From Providencia alcalifaciens (GTDB lineage: Bacteria > Pseudomonadota > Gammaproteobacteria > Enterobacterales > Enterobacteriaceae): a DNA stretch of 64,000 nt. The stretch spans positions 1,798,001 through 1,862,000 of the forward strand of contig NZ_CP084296.1 in the NCBI RefSeq assembly GCF_020271745.1, read 5' to 3'. Both the position numbers and the translations under genes were made by a program. Shown here in pieces: positions 25,911 to 35,427 of the stretch (positions are counted from its first letter, which is position 1; each line of letters begins with the position of its first letter). Below the pieces are notes generated by a model, which saw nothing but the letters and a program-made list of their open reading frames with translations, was not told the DNA's origin and made no database searches.

Positions 25911-26093
25911 TTATTTGCTGTTTTTCTGATGAAACTGAACACGCTCATGGAAGTAATCTTTTAAATGCGCTTCCATGCTGTGAATTTTTTGTTCCAGTGC
26001 ATTAATTAAGACATCATCATTGTTCATATCAAAAACGCGCTGCATTGCGAGGTCATCAATATATTCTTTTTGTTTCTCAGATAAATCAGCCAT
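25911..26093 (-). CDS. Small hypothetical protein, 60 residues
   Basis: A charged, mostly helical 60-residue protein (DLSEKQKEYIDDLAMQRVFD at the start, a heptad-like LEQKIHSMEAHLKDYF segment later) with no signal peptide or cysteine. GAGG nine bases before the ATG supports translation. A hairpin GTGCTGAAAT...ATTTCAGCAC (25864-25890) follows and may end the transcript. The predicted coiled coil suggests a small protein-binding factor, but no function is recognised. Confidence 0.55.
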   Translation of the reverse strand: MADLSEKQKEYIDDLAMQRVFDMNNDDVLINALEQKIHSMEAHLKDYFHERVQFHQKNSK

Positions 26094-26358
26094 GTTGTAA
26101 AGCCTCTATTTTCAAAACCTATATATAAGAAAGGATTATTTCATCAACCAACAACATTGGTGACGTTAATTCTCATTGTGCCCCAGAGAATACGGGATGA
26201 AAAGTGGAATTATGTTGCATTAAATAATGATGATTGGTGCTCCTAGTTTAAATATGAGAGATTAAACCCCTATCTGATTGGGTTAAGAATAATCACAATA
26301 TTCTTACCGAATATAAGCTGATATCCTCCGGTAAGATAATAAATAACAGGGCAAAATA

Positions 26359-27807
26359 GTGAACAATAAACAACAATACCTTGATATTGCTGCTGGAAAC
26401 GGGGAAAAAGAAGCTTCGATGATGGTGGCAATCCCTGCGTCAGAGCTGACCTCTCTACAACTTGAACAGCGTCTGGAAGAGCAAACTTACTTTACTGAAG
26501 GTGAAATCGACTACCTGCCTGATGAAGAAGGCGGCGGTTTCTTCTTTACCTGTAAACGTGGCGAAGAAGAGTTACGTTTTTACATTTCGCTTGTGGAAAG
26601 CGACCCGGAATACACCATCAACCCGTATTTCGCGACAGATCCTATTAGCCAAGAACTCTATACGCAGGCAAGTAATGCGCCACAAGCCGTGGTGGTTGAA
26701 TGCCTATTCCAAGAAAAGCCTCTAGTGAGCTACTTACAGCAGCTTAAAATTATCCAAATTTTAGTGCCTGATTTATTACTGGGCTTGGATATTTCTGCCG
26801 CAGGTAAAGTCTTTACCCGTGAATGGCTTAACTTCCAACTGATCGACGATTTAATGCCAAGCGTTGATTCCCTGTATGTGGTACATGCCATTTACGATCA
26901 CGATGAAAACTCAGAAGATTCCGCGCCAACCAAATATTGGTTCCATACCCATGGTTTAGCCCGTTGTGGTTTATCGGAAGCGGAAATTATCATTCCACAC
27001 CCGATTGCGTCTTATTATGGGATCCCTGAGTTGTTCTGGAGCTTTGTGAACAACAGCATTACCAACGGAAAAATCGACTTTAATGAGCCAATTTTTATTG
27101 GGCAAACACAAAATGGCTATGAGTATTTAGTGGCGGTGCCTTTTGAAGAAGGTTTACTTCATGTAGGCACCTCCACCCCGATTGATAACTTAAAACCGCT
27201 GGAAGAGATGAACTTTGAGTTTGGCGATATGAGTTCTGAGCGCTTTATGGGGGATTGGCACGACCGTGATGAATCTCACCAGCATCCGTCCGTAATGTTA
27301 TTCCGTGTCACTCAAGAAAACCCAACATTAGAAAGCTTCTTCGAAGGGTTTGAAGACCAAAATGCGATGATGTTTATGCGCACTGATGAAGAAACGGCGG
27401 ATATGTCCAGCAAAGCCAGACTGCGTTGGGAATATTTCACTCACATGTTGGATAACTATGGTCCAAAGCCGGTTGCACCGAAAAAAGGGCTATTTGCGAA
27501 ACTGCTCGGAAAATCGGAAGAAGAGGAAGAGTCAGAGTGGCGCTTTCTAGTAAAATGCGGCATTAGTTATCAAGATGAAGAGGGTGATGAAGGGCACGAA
27601 CATATGTGGTTTGAGCCACTGACCTGGAACGGCGATCAATTTGAAGGCCGTTTAATTAATCACCCATTCTATGTGGAAACCATGGAGGAAGGCGGCATTT
27701 ATCCGCTAACGCGTGACGACATCACGGATTGGACTATTTATTATCAGGACGGTAGCTATACTCCTGATACAATCTATAAACTTCTTAGTGGTGCTCAAGT
27801 TCATTAG
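26359..27807 (+). CDS. DUF4026-like cytoplasmic protein with C-terminal DUF2314-type region
   Basis: A 482-residue acidic cytoplasmic protein starting at GTG, for which AGGG lies 11 bases upstream. It resembles DUF4026 proteins: an N-terminal MVAIPASELTSLQLEQRL segment, a central YWFHTHGLARCGLSEAEIII region, then a C-terminal domain (about 395-475: GHEHMWFEPLTWNGDQFEGRL, ending in ITDWTIYYQDG) like DUF2314. No catalytic motif is evident. It is followed by a perfect-palindrome terminator and then a RecX-like gene, so the two are probably separate units. Function unknown. Confidence 0.7.
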   Translation: MNNKQQYLDIAAGNGEKEASMMVAIPASELTSLQLEQRLEEQTYFTEGEIDYLPDEEGGGFFFTCKRGEEELRFYISLVESDPEYTINPYFATDPISQELYTQASNAPQAVVVECLFQEKPLVSYLQQLKIIQILVPDLLLGLDISAAGKVFTREWLNFQLIDDLMPSVDSLYVVHAIYDHDENSEDSAPTKYWFHTHGLARCGLSEAEIIIPHPIASYYGIPELFWSFVNNSITNGKIDFNEPIFIGQTQNGYEYLVAVPFEEGLLHVGTSTPIDNLKPLEEMNFEFGDMSSERFMGDWHDRDESHQHPSVMLFRVTQENPTLESFFEGFEDQNAMMFMRTDEETADMSSKARLRWEYFTHMLDNYGPKPVAPKKGLFAKLLGKSEEEEESEWRFLVKCGISYQDEEGDEGHEHMWFEPLTWNGDQFEGRLINHPFYVETMEEGGIYPLTRDDITDWTIYYQDGSYTPDTIYKLLSGAQVH

Positions 27808-27833
27808 TCTATCCTGACTGGCTAATATGAATA

Positions 27834-27858
27834 GGGCACTGAATTCAGTGCCCTTTTT
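27834..27858 (+). terminator. Rho-independent terminator
   Basis: GGGCACTGAA-TTCAGTGCCC is a 20-base perfect palindrome followed by five T residues, placed 26 bases after the DUF4026-like gene and only about a dozen bases before the RecX-like start. Readthrough may be needed for the latter if it lacks its own promoter. Confidence 0.88.
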
Positions 27859-27870
27859 AATGAGCTAAAT

Positions 27871-28335
27871 GTGACAATGACCCAACCTGAACTGTACCAA
27901 TATGCCCTATTTTTACTTTCCAGACGCGATTATGGCAAAGCGGAGTTATTCGCCCGTATGAAGCGCCGTATGTATGAGAAAAATGAGGGTATTATCGATG
28001 AGCAGCTGATTGAAGGGGTGTTAGATAAGCTGAGTGAGCAGCATTTCTTGGATGATGACCGCGTGGTATCGCTTTTATTGCAAGGGTATGCGCGTAAAGG
28101 ATACGGACCTTTGCGGATCAAACAAGAGATGCGCCAAAAAGGATTTGCTGAGACATTAGTCGAACACCATTTTGCTGAGCTTGATGTGGATTGGTTTGAA
28201 AAGGCAGCAGAAGTGCGTAGTAAAAAATTTGGTGATGAAATCCCAACTGACTTTAAAGATAAAGGTAAACAAATTCGTTATCTGCAATACCGAGGTTTTT
28301 TTGGTGACATGATATTTGAGTTATTTTCACGCTAA
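27871..28335 (+). CDS. recX: RecX-family regulatory protein
   Basis: A 154-residue basic, helical protein aligned by eye to E. coli RecX along its length: LLSRRDYGKAEL near the start, the RKGYGPLRIKQEMRQKG core, a VDW segment, then FGDEIP and the C-terminal QIRYLQYRGF. RecX caps RecA filaments and limits recombination and SOS signalling. It is not beside recA here, unlike the usual arrangement, so it may be a relocated single copy or a paralogue. Start may be GTG (27871) or ATG two codons later; the weak TGAGC site does not decide. A terminator just upstream means its promoter must be very close or readthrough must occur. Confidence 0.75.
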   Translation: MTMTQPELYQYALFLLSRRDYGKAELFARMKRRMYEKNEGIIDEQLIEGVLDKLSEQHFLDDDRVVSLLLQGYARKGYGPLRIKQEMRQKGFAETLVEHHFAELDVDWFEKAAEVRSKKFGDEIPTDFKDKGKQIRYLQYRGFFGDMIFELFSR

Positions 28336-28615
28336 TTTTTGCAGTTAATCCTATATTATTTATGATTGTCATTATATGAATAATCACGCCATTTAATATC
28401 GTTAAGGTTACTATTATTTGACTTTAGTTTAGGTAATTAATGGGCTTGAGTTTCCTTTCTTTTGCTTAATCAAAAAATAATATTTTTTTGACTTGTGTTT
28501 TTATCTATTTCTAGATTAAAAATATTGTCCACTATGATCATTATCAGTGTATTTCGCTTTTTTTTTAGGCAGAGTACCACCAATAATTACAAAATGAGAC
28601 GGGCAGGAGAAACAC

Positions 28616-29974
28616 ATGATTGAGCTCTTAATAGGCGTATTAGTCGCCGTTGGAGTAGGGCGCTATATAATAAAGGGTTACTCTGCAACAGGGGTATTAA
28701 TGACGGGGGGTATTTTACTCCTAATTATTACTGCGTTAATGGGTAAAAGCATTTTACCAGAATCAGTGAAAGCAACGGGATGGCGTGTTACTGATATTCT
28801 GGAATACATCAAGTTTTTATTAATGAGCCGAGGTGGTGATCTCGGTATGATGATCATGGTGCTGTGTGGGTTTGCGTCTTATATGACTCACATTGGTGCG
28901 AATGACGTGGTGGTTAAAATTGCCTCCAAGCCATTAAAAATGATCAACTCCCCATACTTACTGATGGTTGCGGCGTATATTGTTGCTTGCTTGATGTCGC
29001 TGGCAGTTTCGTCGGCAACAGGTTTAGGGGTGTTATTAATGGCAACCTTGTTCCCTGTGATGGTTAACGTCGGGATCAGCCGTGGCGCAGCGGCAGCTAT
29101 CTGTGCGTCACCTGCCGCTATCATTCTGGCACCAACGTCTGGAGACGTTATCTTAGCGGCGAAAGCAGCGGAAATGCCTCTGATTGATTTTGCATTCAAA
29201 ACCACACTGCCTATCTCCATCGCTGCCATTGTTGCGATGTCAGTGGCTCACTTCTTCTGGCAGCGTTTTCTGGATAGAAAAGAGCACGTTAAAACCGAAA
29301 TGCTGGATGTGAATGAAATTAAAACCCATGCACCGGGTTTCTACGCAATTTTACCGTTTACCCCAATCATCGGCGTATTAGTGTTTGATGGAAAATGGGC
29401 ACCTGAACTGCATATCGTCACCATAATTGTTGGCTGTATTATTATGGCAGCAATTATTGAATTTATTCGTAGCTTCAGTGCAAAACATGTCTATGGTGGC
29501 TTAGAAGTTTGCTATAGAGGCATGGCGGATGCGTTTGCAACCGTCGTGATGCTGTTAGTAGCCGCCGGCGTCTTCGCGCAAGGTCTAAGCACTATCGGAT
29601 TTATTAAAGGCTTGATCGACTTAGCACAATCCTTTGGTTCAGGCGCGATTGTGATGATGATTGCGCTGGTGGTGATCACCATGTTAGCCGCGATGACGAC
29701 AGGTTCTGGTAACGCACCATTCTATGCATTCGTTGAACTTATCCCTCACTTAGCGAAACAAATGGGTGTAAACCCAGCTTACCTTGTCATCCCAATGTTA
29801 CAGGCATCTAACTTAGGTCGTACATTATCACCGGTTTCTGGGGTGGTAGTTGCGGTATCGGGGATGGCGAAGATTTCACCGTTTGAAGTGGTGAAAAGAA
29901 CCTCGGTTCCCGTATTAGTTGGGCTTATCGTTGTTGTGATTGCTACTGAGATTTTAGTGCCAGTCTATTTGTAA
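28616..29974 (+). CDS. dcuC: Anaerobic C4-dicarboxylate transporter DcuC
   Basis: A 452-residue inner-membrane carrier with about 12 helices, near the 461 of E. coli DcuC. Recognisable stretches are GRYIIKGYSATGVLMTGG, FASYMTHIGAND, AVSSATGLGVLLMATLFPVM and TTGSGNAPFYAFVELIPHLA. DcuC exports succinate during fermentation and can exchange fumarate. GGCAGGAGAAA upstream is a strong ribosome-binding site. The roughly 280-base AT-rich region before it should hold an anaerobically controlled promoter, but I could not identify a convincing FNR site by eye. Fumarate made by the catabolic cluster later in the window would be a natural substrate, though linkage is distant. Confidence 0.92.
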   Translation: MIELLIGVLVAVGVGRYIIKGYSATGVLMTGGILLLIITALMGKSILPESVKATGWRVTDILEYIKFLLMSRGGDLGMMIMVLCGFASYMTHIGANDVVVKIASKPLKMINSPYLLMVAAYIVACLMSLAVSSATGLGVLLMATLFPVMVNVGISRGAAAAICASPAAIILAPTSGDVILAAKAAEMPLIDFAFKTTLPISIAAIVAMSVAHFFWQRFLDRKEHVKTEMLDVNEIKTHAPGFYAILPFTPIIGVLVFDGKWAPELHIVTIIVGCIIMAAIIEFIRSFSAKHVYGGLEVCYRGMADAFATVVMLLVAAGVFAQGLSTIGFIKGLIDLAQSFGSGAIVMMIALVVITMLAAMTTGSGNAPFYAFVELIPHLAKQMGVNPAYLVIPMLQASNLGRTLSPVSGVVVAVSGMAKISPFEVVKRTSVPVLVGLIVVVIATEILVPVYL

Positions 29975-30000
29975 CAAAATAGGTATTTACCAAACAAAAA

Positions 30001-30027
30001 TGGCTAGAAATTATTCTAGCCATTTTT
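30001..30027 (+). terminator. Terminator after dcuC
   Basis: TGGCTAGAA and TTCTAGCCA flank a short loop and are followed by TTTTT, 26 bases beyond the dcuC stop. The remaining 260 bases up to the next gene are AT-rich and show no further feature. Confidence 0.87.
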
Positions 30028-30286
30028 CTATCGATATTTATTTTGGTTAAAATTAAGTTGAAAAGAAAAAAACGCTATGCTTTTTTGATGTGGTGTTTTT
30101 GTATTTTTAATCAAATGAATAAAATTTATTTGCGATTATTAATAAATTGTCATTTTTTAAAACTCAGATATGAGATCTACACCAAAAAGCCAGAAAGATT
30201 AATCAAAATAAGCTAGTTGCTCTAACGCATTTAATGCAAAATTCGCGCATCTTTTTTTATCCATTTTAAAACGATGAAGTGACGCT

Positions 30287-31546
30287 ATGAGCACAATAAA
30301 AACCTCAGTAAACACGACAGACAAACCTGCCAGTAAGTGGACTTATAAAGACTTCACTTGGGTATTATCTCTTTTTGGTACCGCCGTTGGTGCAGGTGTT
30401 CTTTTTCTGCCGATTAAAGCAGGTGCGGGTGGTTTCTGGCCATTAGTTGTATTAGCTTTAATTGCAACCCCAATGATTTGGTTAGCCCATAAAGGGTTAG
30501 CGCGTTTTGTTTTATCTGCAAAGAAACACGATGCTGATATTACCGATACTGTGGAAGAACATTTCGGTAAAACAGGTGCGAATATCATCACTTTTGCTTA
30601 TTTCTTTGCGATTTACCCAATCGTATTAATTTACGGCGTGGGCATCACCAACACGGTGGACTCATTCTTAGTGAACCAAATTGATATGGACCCACTTCCA
30701 CGTTGGTTACTGTCTGGTGTGTTAATTGCAGCAATGACGGCGGGTGTCGTATTTGGTCGTGATTTAATGCTGAAACTCACCTCTATGATGGTTTATCCAT
30801 TAGTCTTCATCTTATTAGCACTGTCTCTGTACCTGATCCCTGAGTGGAACACGTCGATGTTAGAAGTCGCACCAGATTGGAGTGCAATGCCAATTGTTGT
30901 TTGGATGGCGATTCCTATCATTGTATTCTCTTTTAACCACAGCCCAATCATCAGCCAGTTTGCGAAAGACCAGCGTCAGCAATTTGGTGACAACGCCGTG
31001 ATTAAAACTGACATGATCACGGGTGGCGCAGCATTTATGCTGACTGGCTTCGTGATGTTCTTCGTATTCTCAGTGGTACTGTCACTGAGCCCAGCGGAGT
31101 TAGACATCGCGAAGAAAGAAAACATCAGCGTGTTGTCTCACATTGCTAACATTAACCCGTCACCAATCCTGTCTTACTTAGGTCCTATCGTGGCATTCGC
31201 AGCTATCGTTTCTAGCTACTTTGGTCACTTCTTAGGTGCGCATGAAGGTCTGGTTGGTTTAGTGAAATCACGCTCTTCAGTTTCTGTGAAGAAAATTGAG
31301 TTAATCTCTTTACTGTTCATCGTGATCACCACTTGGATCGTCGCGATTATCAACCCAAGTATCTTAGGTATGATTGAAACCATGGGTGCCCCAATGATTG
31401 CGGCAATCTTGTTCATCCTGCCAGTTGTGGCGATGCGTATCATTCCTGCAATGAAACCGTTCAGTACCTCTAAGCCAGCGCAAATCTTTACGCTGTTATG
31501 TGGTTTAGCGTCAATTACCTCTGTAATTTATGGTGCGTTCGCGTAA
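30287..31546 (+). CDS. HAAAP-family amino-acid permease (SdaC/TdcC-like, probable serine/threonine:H+ symporter)
   Basis: A 419-residue inner-membrane protein with about 11 helices. After a short soluble N-terminus, the first helix WVLSLFGTAVGAGVLFLPI is the hallmark of the hydroxy and aromatic amino-acid permease family. MAIPIIVFSFNHSPIISQFA and SSYFGHFLGAHEG are also typical of the SdaC-type branch. It should import serine, or possibly threonine, with protons. It stands alone between dcuC and a sulfhydrylase gene with its own terminator, so no linked deaminase shows its substrate; YhaO- and DlsT-like roles remain possible. Confidence 0.82.
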   Translation: MSTIKTSVNTTDKPASKWTYKDFTWVLSLFGTAVGAGVLFLPIKAGAGGFWPLVVLALIATPMIWLAHKGLARFVLSAKKHDADITDTVEEHFGKTGANIITFAYFFAIYPIVLIYGVGITNTVDSFLVNQIDMDPLPRWLLSGVLIAAMTAGVVFGRDLMLKLTSMMVYPLVFILLALSLYLIPEWNTSMLEVAPDWSAMPIVVWMAIPIIVFSFNHSPIISQFAKDQRQQFGDNAVIKTDMITGGAAFMLTGFVMFFVFSVVLSLSPAELDIAKKENISVLSHIANINPSPILSYLGPIVAFAAIVSSYFGHFLGAHEGLVGLVKSRSSVSVKKIELISLLFIVITTWIVAIINPSILGMIETMGAPMIAAILFILPVVAMRIIPAMKPFSTSKPAQIFTLLCGLASITSVIYGAFA

Positions 31547-31566
31547 TTAAATCCAGTTGTACACAG

Positions 31567-31598
31567 ACCCATATTGCCAAAAACAATATGGGTTTTTT
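31567..31598 (+). terminator. Terminator after the HAAAP permease gene
   Basis: ACCCATATTG and CAATATGGGT pair around CCAAAAA and are followed by TTTTT. Confidence 0.9.
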
Positions 31599-31780
31599 GT
31601 TTCTAATGCGGGCTTATTTATTTTATGAATAACTTTAGATGAAATTATTTCAAGTCTAGGTGGTTGTGTGAGGGATCTACTTGGGGGATATTGAAGAAGA
31701 TTACCGTGAAATAATAAGTACCGTAAAATAAAAACAAAAACCCATTCAATTGGCAGTGCGGGTATAACAAGGATAACGCA

Positions 31781-33055
31781 ATGAAATTAGAAACATTATC
31801 AATCCACGCAGGCTATTCTCCAGACCCTACAACCAAGTCTGTCGCGGTGCCTATTTATCAAACTACTTCTTATGCATTTGACGATACACAGCACGGCGCA
31901 GATCTGTTCGATTTAAAAGTTGCAGGTAATATCTATACCCGCATTATGAACCCGACTAACGATGTGCTAGAAAAACGCGTTGCTGCCCTTGAAGGGGGGA
32001 TTGCCGGGCTGGCGGTGGCTTCAGGCATGGCCGCTATCACCTATGCAATTCAAACTATTGCCCAAGTCGGCGATAACATTGTTTCGGTGGCAAAACTGTA
32101 TGGCGGTACATACAACTTATTGGCGCATACTCTGCCGCGCCTTGGTATCGAAACCCGTTTTGCTGAACACGACGATTTAGCTGCACTAGAAGCCTTGATT
32201 GACGAGAAAACAAAAGCCGTTTTCTGCGAATCTATCTCTAACCCTGCGGGCTTTATTGTCGACCTTGCGGCACTGGCGGAGGTCGCTCATCGCCATGGAG
32301 TACCTCTGATTGTCGATAATACCGTGGCGACTCCGTATTTATGCCGCCCATTCGAACACGGTGCGGACATTGTGGTGCACTCGTTAACTAAATATATCGG
32401 TGGCCATGGCACTTCAATCGGTGGAATGGTGATTGATTCAGGGAAATTCCCGTGGGCGGAACACGCAGAGCGTTTTTCTCTGTTAGTTGAGCCGGATATC
32501 GCGTATCACGGTGTCAGCTATACTGAACACTTCGGTGCTGCGGCTTTTATTGCGCGTTGCCGCGTGGCACCGCTGCGTGGAACGGGAGCTGCATTATCGC
32601 CATTTAACTCTTTCTTGATCTTACAAGGTCTGGAAACGCTCGCCTTAAGGATGGAGCGCCATACTGAAAACGCATTGAAAGTGGCACAATTCCTCGAAAA
32701 CCATCCACAAGTGGCATGGGTAAAATATGCGGGTCTACCCAGCAACCCTGAGCACGCACTGGCGCAAAAGTATATGCAAGGCAAACCTGCCAGTATTATG
32801 TCTTTTGGGATCAAAGGCGGGCAAGAGGCGGGGGCGCGTTTTATTGATGCACTGAACCTGATTGTTCGTTTGGTCAATATTGGAGATGCAAAATCATTAG
32901 CTTGCCATCCAGCATCCACCACCCATCGTCAATTAAATGATGCGGAGCTAGCTCGTGCGGGGGTATCGCGTGATATGATCCGTTTATCCATTGGTATTGA
33001 GCATATCGATGACATTCTAGCTGACTTAATCCAAGCCTTGGATGCAGCCAAATAA
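31781..33055 (+). CDS. metY: O-acetylhomoserine sulfhydrylase (Cys/Met-metabolism PLP enzyme)
   Basis: A 424-residue cytoplasmic PLP enzyme that makes homocysteine from O-acetylhomoserine and sulfide. Family landmarks: [28 protein letters not shown] at the N-terminus, [22 protein letters not shown], the PLP-lysine segment [17 protein letters not shown], and the end [22 protein letters not shown] followed by VRLSIG-like [10 protein letters not shown]. The length is that of MetY rather than the shorter MetB or MetC. Enterobacteria usually use MetA/MetB with succinylhomoserine, so this is a parallel route. It is monocistronic with its own terminator. Confidence 0.88.
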   Translation: MKLETLSIHAGYSPDPTTKSVAVPIYQTTSYAFDDTQHGADLFDLKVAGNIYTRIMNPTNDVLEKRVAALEGGIAGLAVASGMAAITYAIQTIAQVGDNIVSVAKLYGGTYNLLAHTLPRLGIETRFAEHDDLAALEALIDEKTKAVFCESISNPAGFIVDLAALAEVAHRHGVPLIVDNTVATPYLCRPFEHGADIVVHSLTKYIGGHGTSIGGMVIDSGKFPWAEHAERFSLLVEPDIAYHGVSYTEHFGAAAFIARCRVAPLRGTGAALSPFNSFLILQGLETLALRMERHTENALKVAQFLENHPQVAWVKYAGLPSNPEHALAQKYMQGKPASIMSFGIKGGQEAGARFIDALNLIVRLVNIGDAKSLACHPASTTHRQLNDAELARAGVSRDMIRLSIGIEHIDDILADLIQALDAAK

Positions 33056-33079
33056 AGCCTGTTAAACAGTGACAGATAA

Positions 33080-33121
33080 AAAGGCGGTTATTGTGAAGAA
33101 TATATTGCAATAACTGCCTTT
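33080..33121 (+). terminator. Terminator-like stem-loop after metY
   Basis: AAAGGCGGTTATTG pairs with CAATAACTGCCTTT, with one mismatch, across a 14-base loop. The T tract is short. The rest of the roughly 400-base gap before arnT is AT-rich and contains the PhoP-type promoter. Confidence 0.65.
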
Positions 33122-33368
33122 ATTGCTATCTGTGTGATTAACTATTGGGTTTTATTCTTCTTTCTAGAATTAATAACTATTTGCAAGCCGCGCTGTTTTT
33201 TTAATTTATTTTTCATTCTGTTAAAAATAAATGGTAATCGCTGAACTATTGTTTTTTAATCGAGTCTCAATAAGCAGCTCATCCTGTTATCTTAATGTTG
33301 AAATAAAAGATTCATTCATTTATTGATTGTTTATCTCATATGGGCAGATGTAATACGAAAATGTTTAT

Positions 33369-33402
33369 GGTTTATACTGGGTTTAGTCGAACTAATGATA
33401 AT
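33369..33402 (+). promoter_or_regulatory. PhoP-box promoter of arnT
   Basis: GGTTTA-TACTG-GGTTTA is an exact PhoP direct repeat, (G/T)GTTTA with a five-base spacer (33369-33385). GATAAT lies 11 bases downstream (33397-33402), the usual distance between a PhoP box and the -10 hexamer at directly activated promoters. An extra TGTTTA sits just upstream. Activation by PhoP under low magnesium or cationic peptides is inferred. Confidence 0.75.
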
Positions 33403-33491
33403 AGAACCCTAATTTGATTAATCAAAAGTGCCTAAAGCTTCGGCACAAATAATAATTATTAAATATTTATGACAATAATGGTTGAGATTAA

Positions 33492-35138
33492 ATGATGATG
33501 GCAAATAATAAAGTTGCCTACTTTAAGTGGTGCCTATTATTCGGTTTTGTACTTATAACCTATTTTCTTCCTCTCAATGGGCGCATGCTATGGCAGCCCG
33601 ATGAGCTACGCTATGCAGAAATCAGCCGTGAGCTGATATTAAGTCGCCATTGGAGCGTACCTGAGCTGCTCGGTGTTCGCTATTTTGAAAAACCGATTTT
33701 TGGTTATTGGGTCGGTTCTTTCTTCCAAATGTTATTTGGTGAAAATAATGTCTCAGTTCGATTAGGTGTGGTTTTTAGCACCCTGATCAGCGGGTTATTT
33801 GTTTACCTCAGTGCAAAGATGGCATGGAAAAATAAAGACCTCGCGTTTAATGCGATGCTTATTTATCTCTCCATGTTTATGATTTTGACCATTGGGACTT
33901 ATAATATCCTTGACCCAATTGTGACCGCCTTTATTACAATGATTATCTTCTTTTTTCAATGGGGGATAACCACTACGCAGCGCGCTCATAAATTGTATGC
34001 CTATATTCTGATTGGTGTGGCATGCGGCTTAGGCGTCATGACAAAAGGCTTTTTAGTCTTAGTGCTTCCCGTTTTAGTGTGTTCCGTTAGCGCAATTTAC
34101 TTCAAAAAGCTCAAAGACGTCTGCCTGTACGCATTAATTTCGATTCTTGTCGCCGTGTTAGTTTGCTTACCGTGGGCGCTCACTATTGCCAGCCTAGAGC
34201 CAGATTTCTGGAGCTACTTTTTCTGGGTTGAGCATATTCAGCGTTTTATGGCCGATAATGCACAAAACAAATCTCCGTTCTGGTTCTATATGCCGATTTT
34301 ATTGGTGGCGGTGCTTCCGTGGCTAGGTTACCTATTTTCATCCATTGCACACGCAGTTCGCGCTAGAGGCATGAACCTCTATTTCTTACTGTGGGCGGTG
34401 CTGCCTTTCCTATTTTTTAGTGTGACGAAAGGAAAGCTACTCACCTATATTCTGCCGTGCATCGCACCTATCGCAATTTTGATGGCATCCTATTTGCAGC
34501 AAGTTTTAGCCCAAAATAAAGTGGCTACCATTCGCCTGAATGCGCTGATAAACATCACGCTGGGTATCGTGGCAGCAGGGGCATTTATTGCTTCACCTTA
34601 CTTCCCTGAAATGAACTTATATCAAGGGGATGAAAGCTACAAAATGTGGATTGCGGCAGGGGCATTTCTGTTTTGGGCAGTGATGGGGGTCGTGTCATTT
34701 AACCGCAAATTCTGGTCATTGGCAGCCGCCTGTACGTTAGTACTTAGCCTCAGTATTGGGCATGTGATCCCTAAATACATTGAGAGCAATAACACCCCGC
34801 AAGGCGTGTTAACTAAATACCAAGATCAGCTACAAAACCGCGCGATACTCTTAACCAATAACGTGGGATTAGGCACTGCGTTGGCTTGGGTATTAAAACG
34901 CGATGACATTACCATGCTGTATCAAACGGGTGAGCTAGGTTACGGGCTGAATTACCCTGATGCAGAAAACCGTTTTTACCGTTTAGAGCAGTTACCAAGC
35001 TTGCTGGCGAACGAAAATAACCGCAACGTCGCGGTGGTGGTTGAAGCTTCGCAAAATGAAGTCATTGATGCTTTACCAGGTACTCCAATCATTATTAAAG
35101 AAGGTAAGTTAGTGATGGCTTTCTATGAAGGTCAGTAA
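33492..35138 (+). CDS. arnT: Lipid A 4-amino-4-deoxy-L-arabinose transferase ArnT
   Basis: A 548-residue GT-C glycosyltransferase of the inner membrane with about 12 helices and a periplasmic C-terminal domain. The first loop carries MLWQPDELRYAEISREL, holding the catalytic acidic pair; YFEKPIFGYWVGS and TKGKLLTYILPCIAP further identify ArnT. It transfers L-Ara4N from undecaprenyl phosphate to lipid A, giving resistance to polymyxin and cationic peptides. It is not inside an arnBCADTEF operon, as seen in Proteus relatives that keep arnT apart. Three ATGs open the frame; the first is given. The PhoP-box promoter about 110 bases upstream fits its role. Confidence 0.85.
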   Translation: MMMANNKVAYFKWCLLFGFVLITYFLPLNGRMLWQPDELRYAEISRELILSRHWSVPELLGVRYFEKPIFGYWVGSFFQMLFGENNVSVRLGVVFSTLISGLFVYLSAKMAWKNKDLAFNAMLIYLSMFMILTIGTYNILDPIVTAFITMIIFFFQWGITTTQRAHKLYAYILIGVACGLGVMTKGFLVLVLPVLVCSVSAIYFKKLKDVCLYALISILVAVLVCLPWALTIASLEPDFWSYFFWVEHIQRFMADNAQNKSPFWFYMPILLVAVLPWLGYLFSSIAHAVRARGMNLYFLLWAVLPFLFFSVTKGKLLTYILPCIAPIAILMASYLQQVLAQNKVATIRLNALINITLGIVAAGAFIASPYFPEMNLYQGDESYKMWIAAGAFLFWAVMGVVSFNRKFWSLAAACTLVLSLSIGHVIPKYIESNNTPQGVLTKYQDQLQNRAILLTNNVGLGTALAWVLKRDDITMLYQTGELGYGLNYPDAENRFYRLEQLPSLLANENNRNVAVVVEASQNEVIDALPGTPIIIKEGKLVMAFYEGQ

Positions 35139-35161
35139 ATTAATAGCCTGATAATAGATTG

Positions 35162-35199
35162 AAAAAGAGCCGCATTGCGAAAGTATGCGGCTCTTTTTT
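35162..35199. terminator. Bidirectional terminator between arnT and the RND operon
   Basis: AAAAAGAGCCGCAT pairs with ATGCGGCTCTTTTTT around a nine-base loop; A and T runs on both sides serve both converging units. Confidence 0.9.
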
Positions 35200-35238
35200 C
35201 TATTAACTAAAATATTAACTAAAACATAGCCGAGAACA

Positions 35239-35427
35239 CTATTTACGCCATCGGTTCGTGACGTCTGAGTGCGTATTCCTTACCGGATAAGGATGATAAA
35301 TCATCATCATTGCCACACTATTGCTCATAGGATGAGTCGTAGAATCCGTTGATTTGCTATCATGAACCGTTCGCTTTTCCTTGCGAGCGGGAACAAGCGA
35401 AAGATGGTTTAACGATGATAAATTCAT
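35239..35427 (-). CDS. Possible small protein coupled to the RND pump gene
   Basis: A 62-residue frame whose ATG overlaps the pump stop as ATGA and has GAGGAGA eight bases upstream, inside the end of the pump gene. The protein is polar, Ser/Thr/His-rich, with one MSNSVAMMMIYHPYPV stretch and no clear membrane helix. Nothing in it is recognised. The overlap and good binding site argue for translation; the odd composition argues for a chance frame. It ends about 40 bases before the bidirectional terminator, so it would be on the pump transcript. Confidence 0.4.
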   Translation of the reverse strand: MNLSSLNHLSLVPARKEKRTVHDSKSTDSTTHPMSNSVAMMMIYHPYPVRNTHSDVTNRWRK

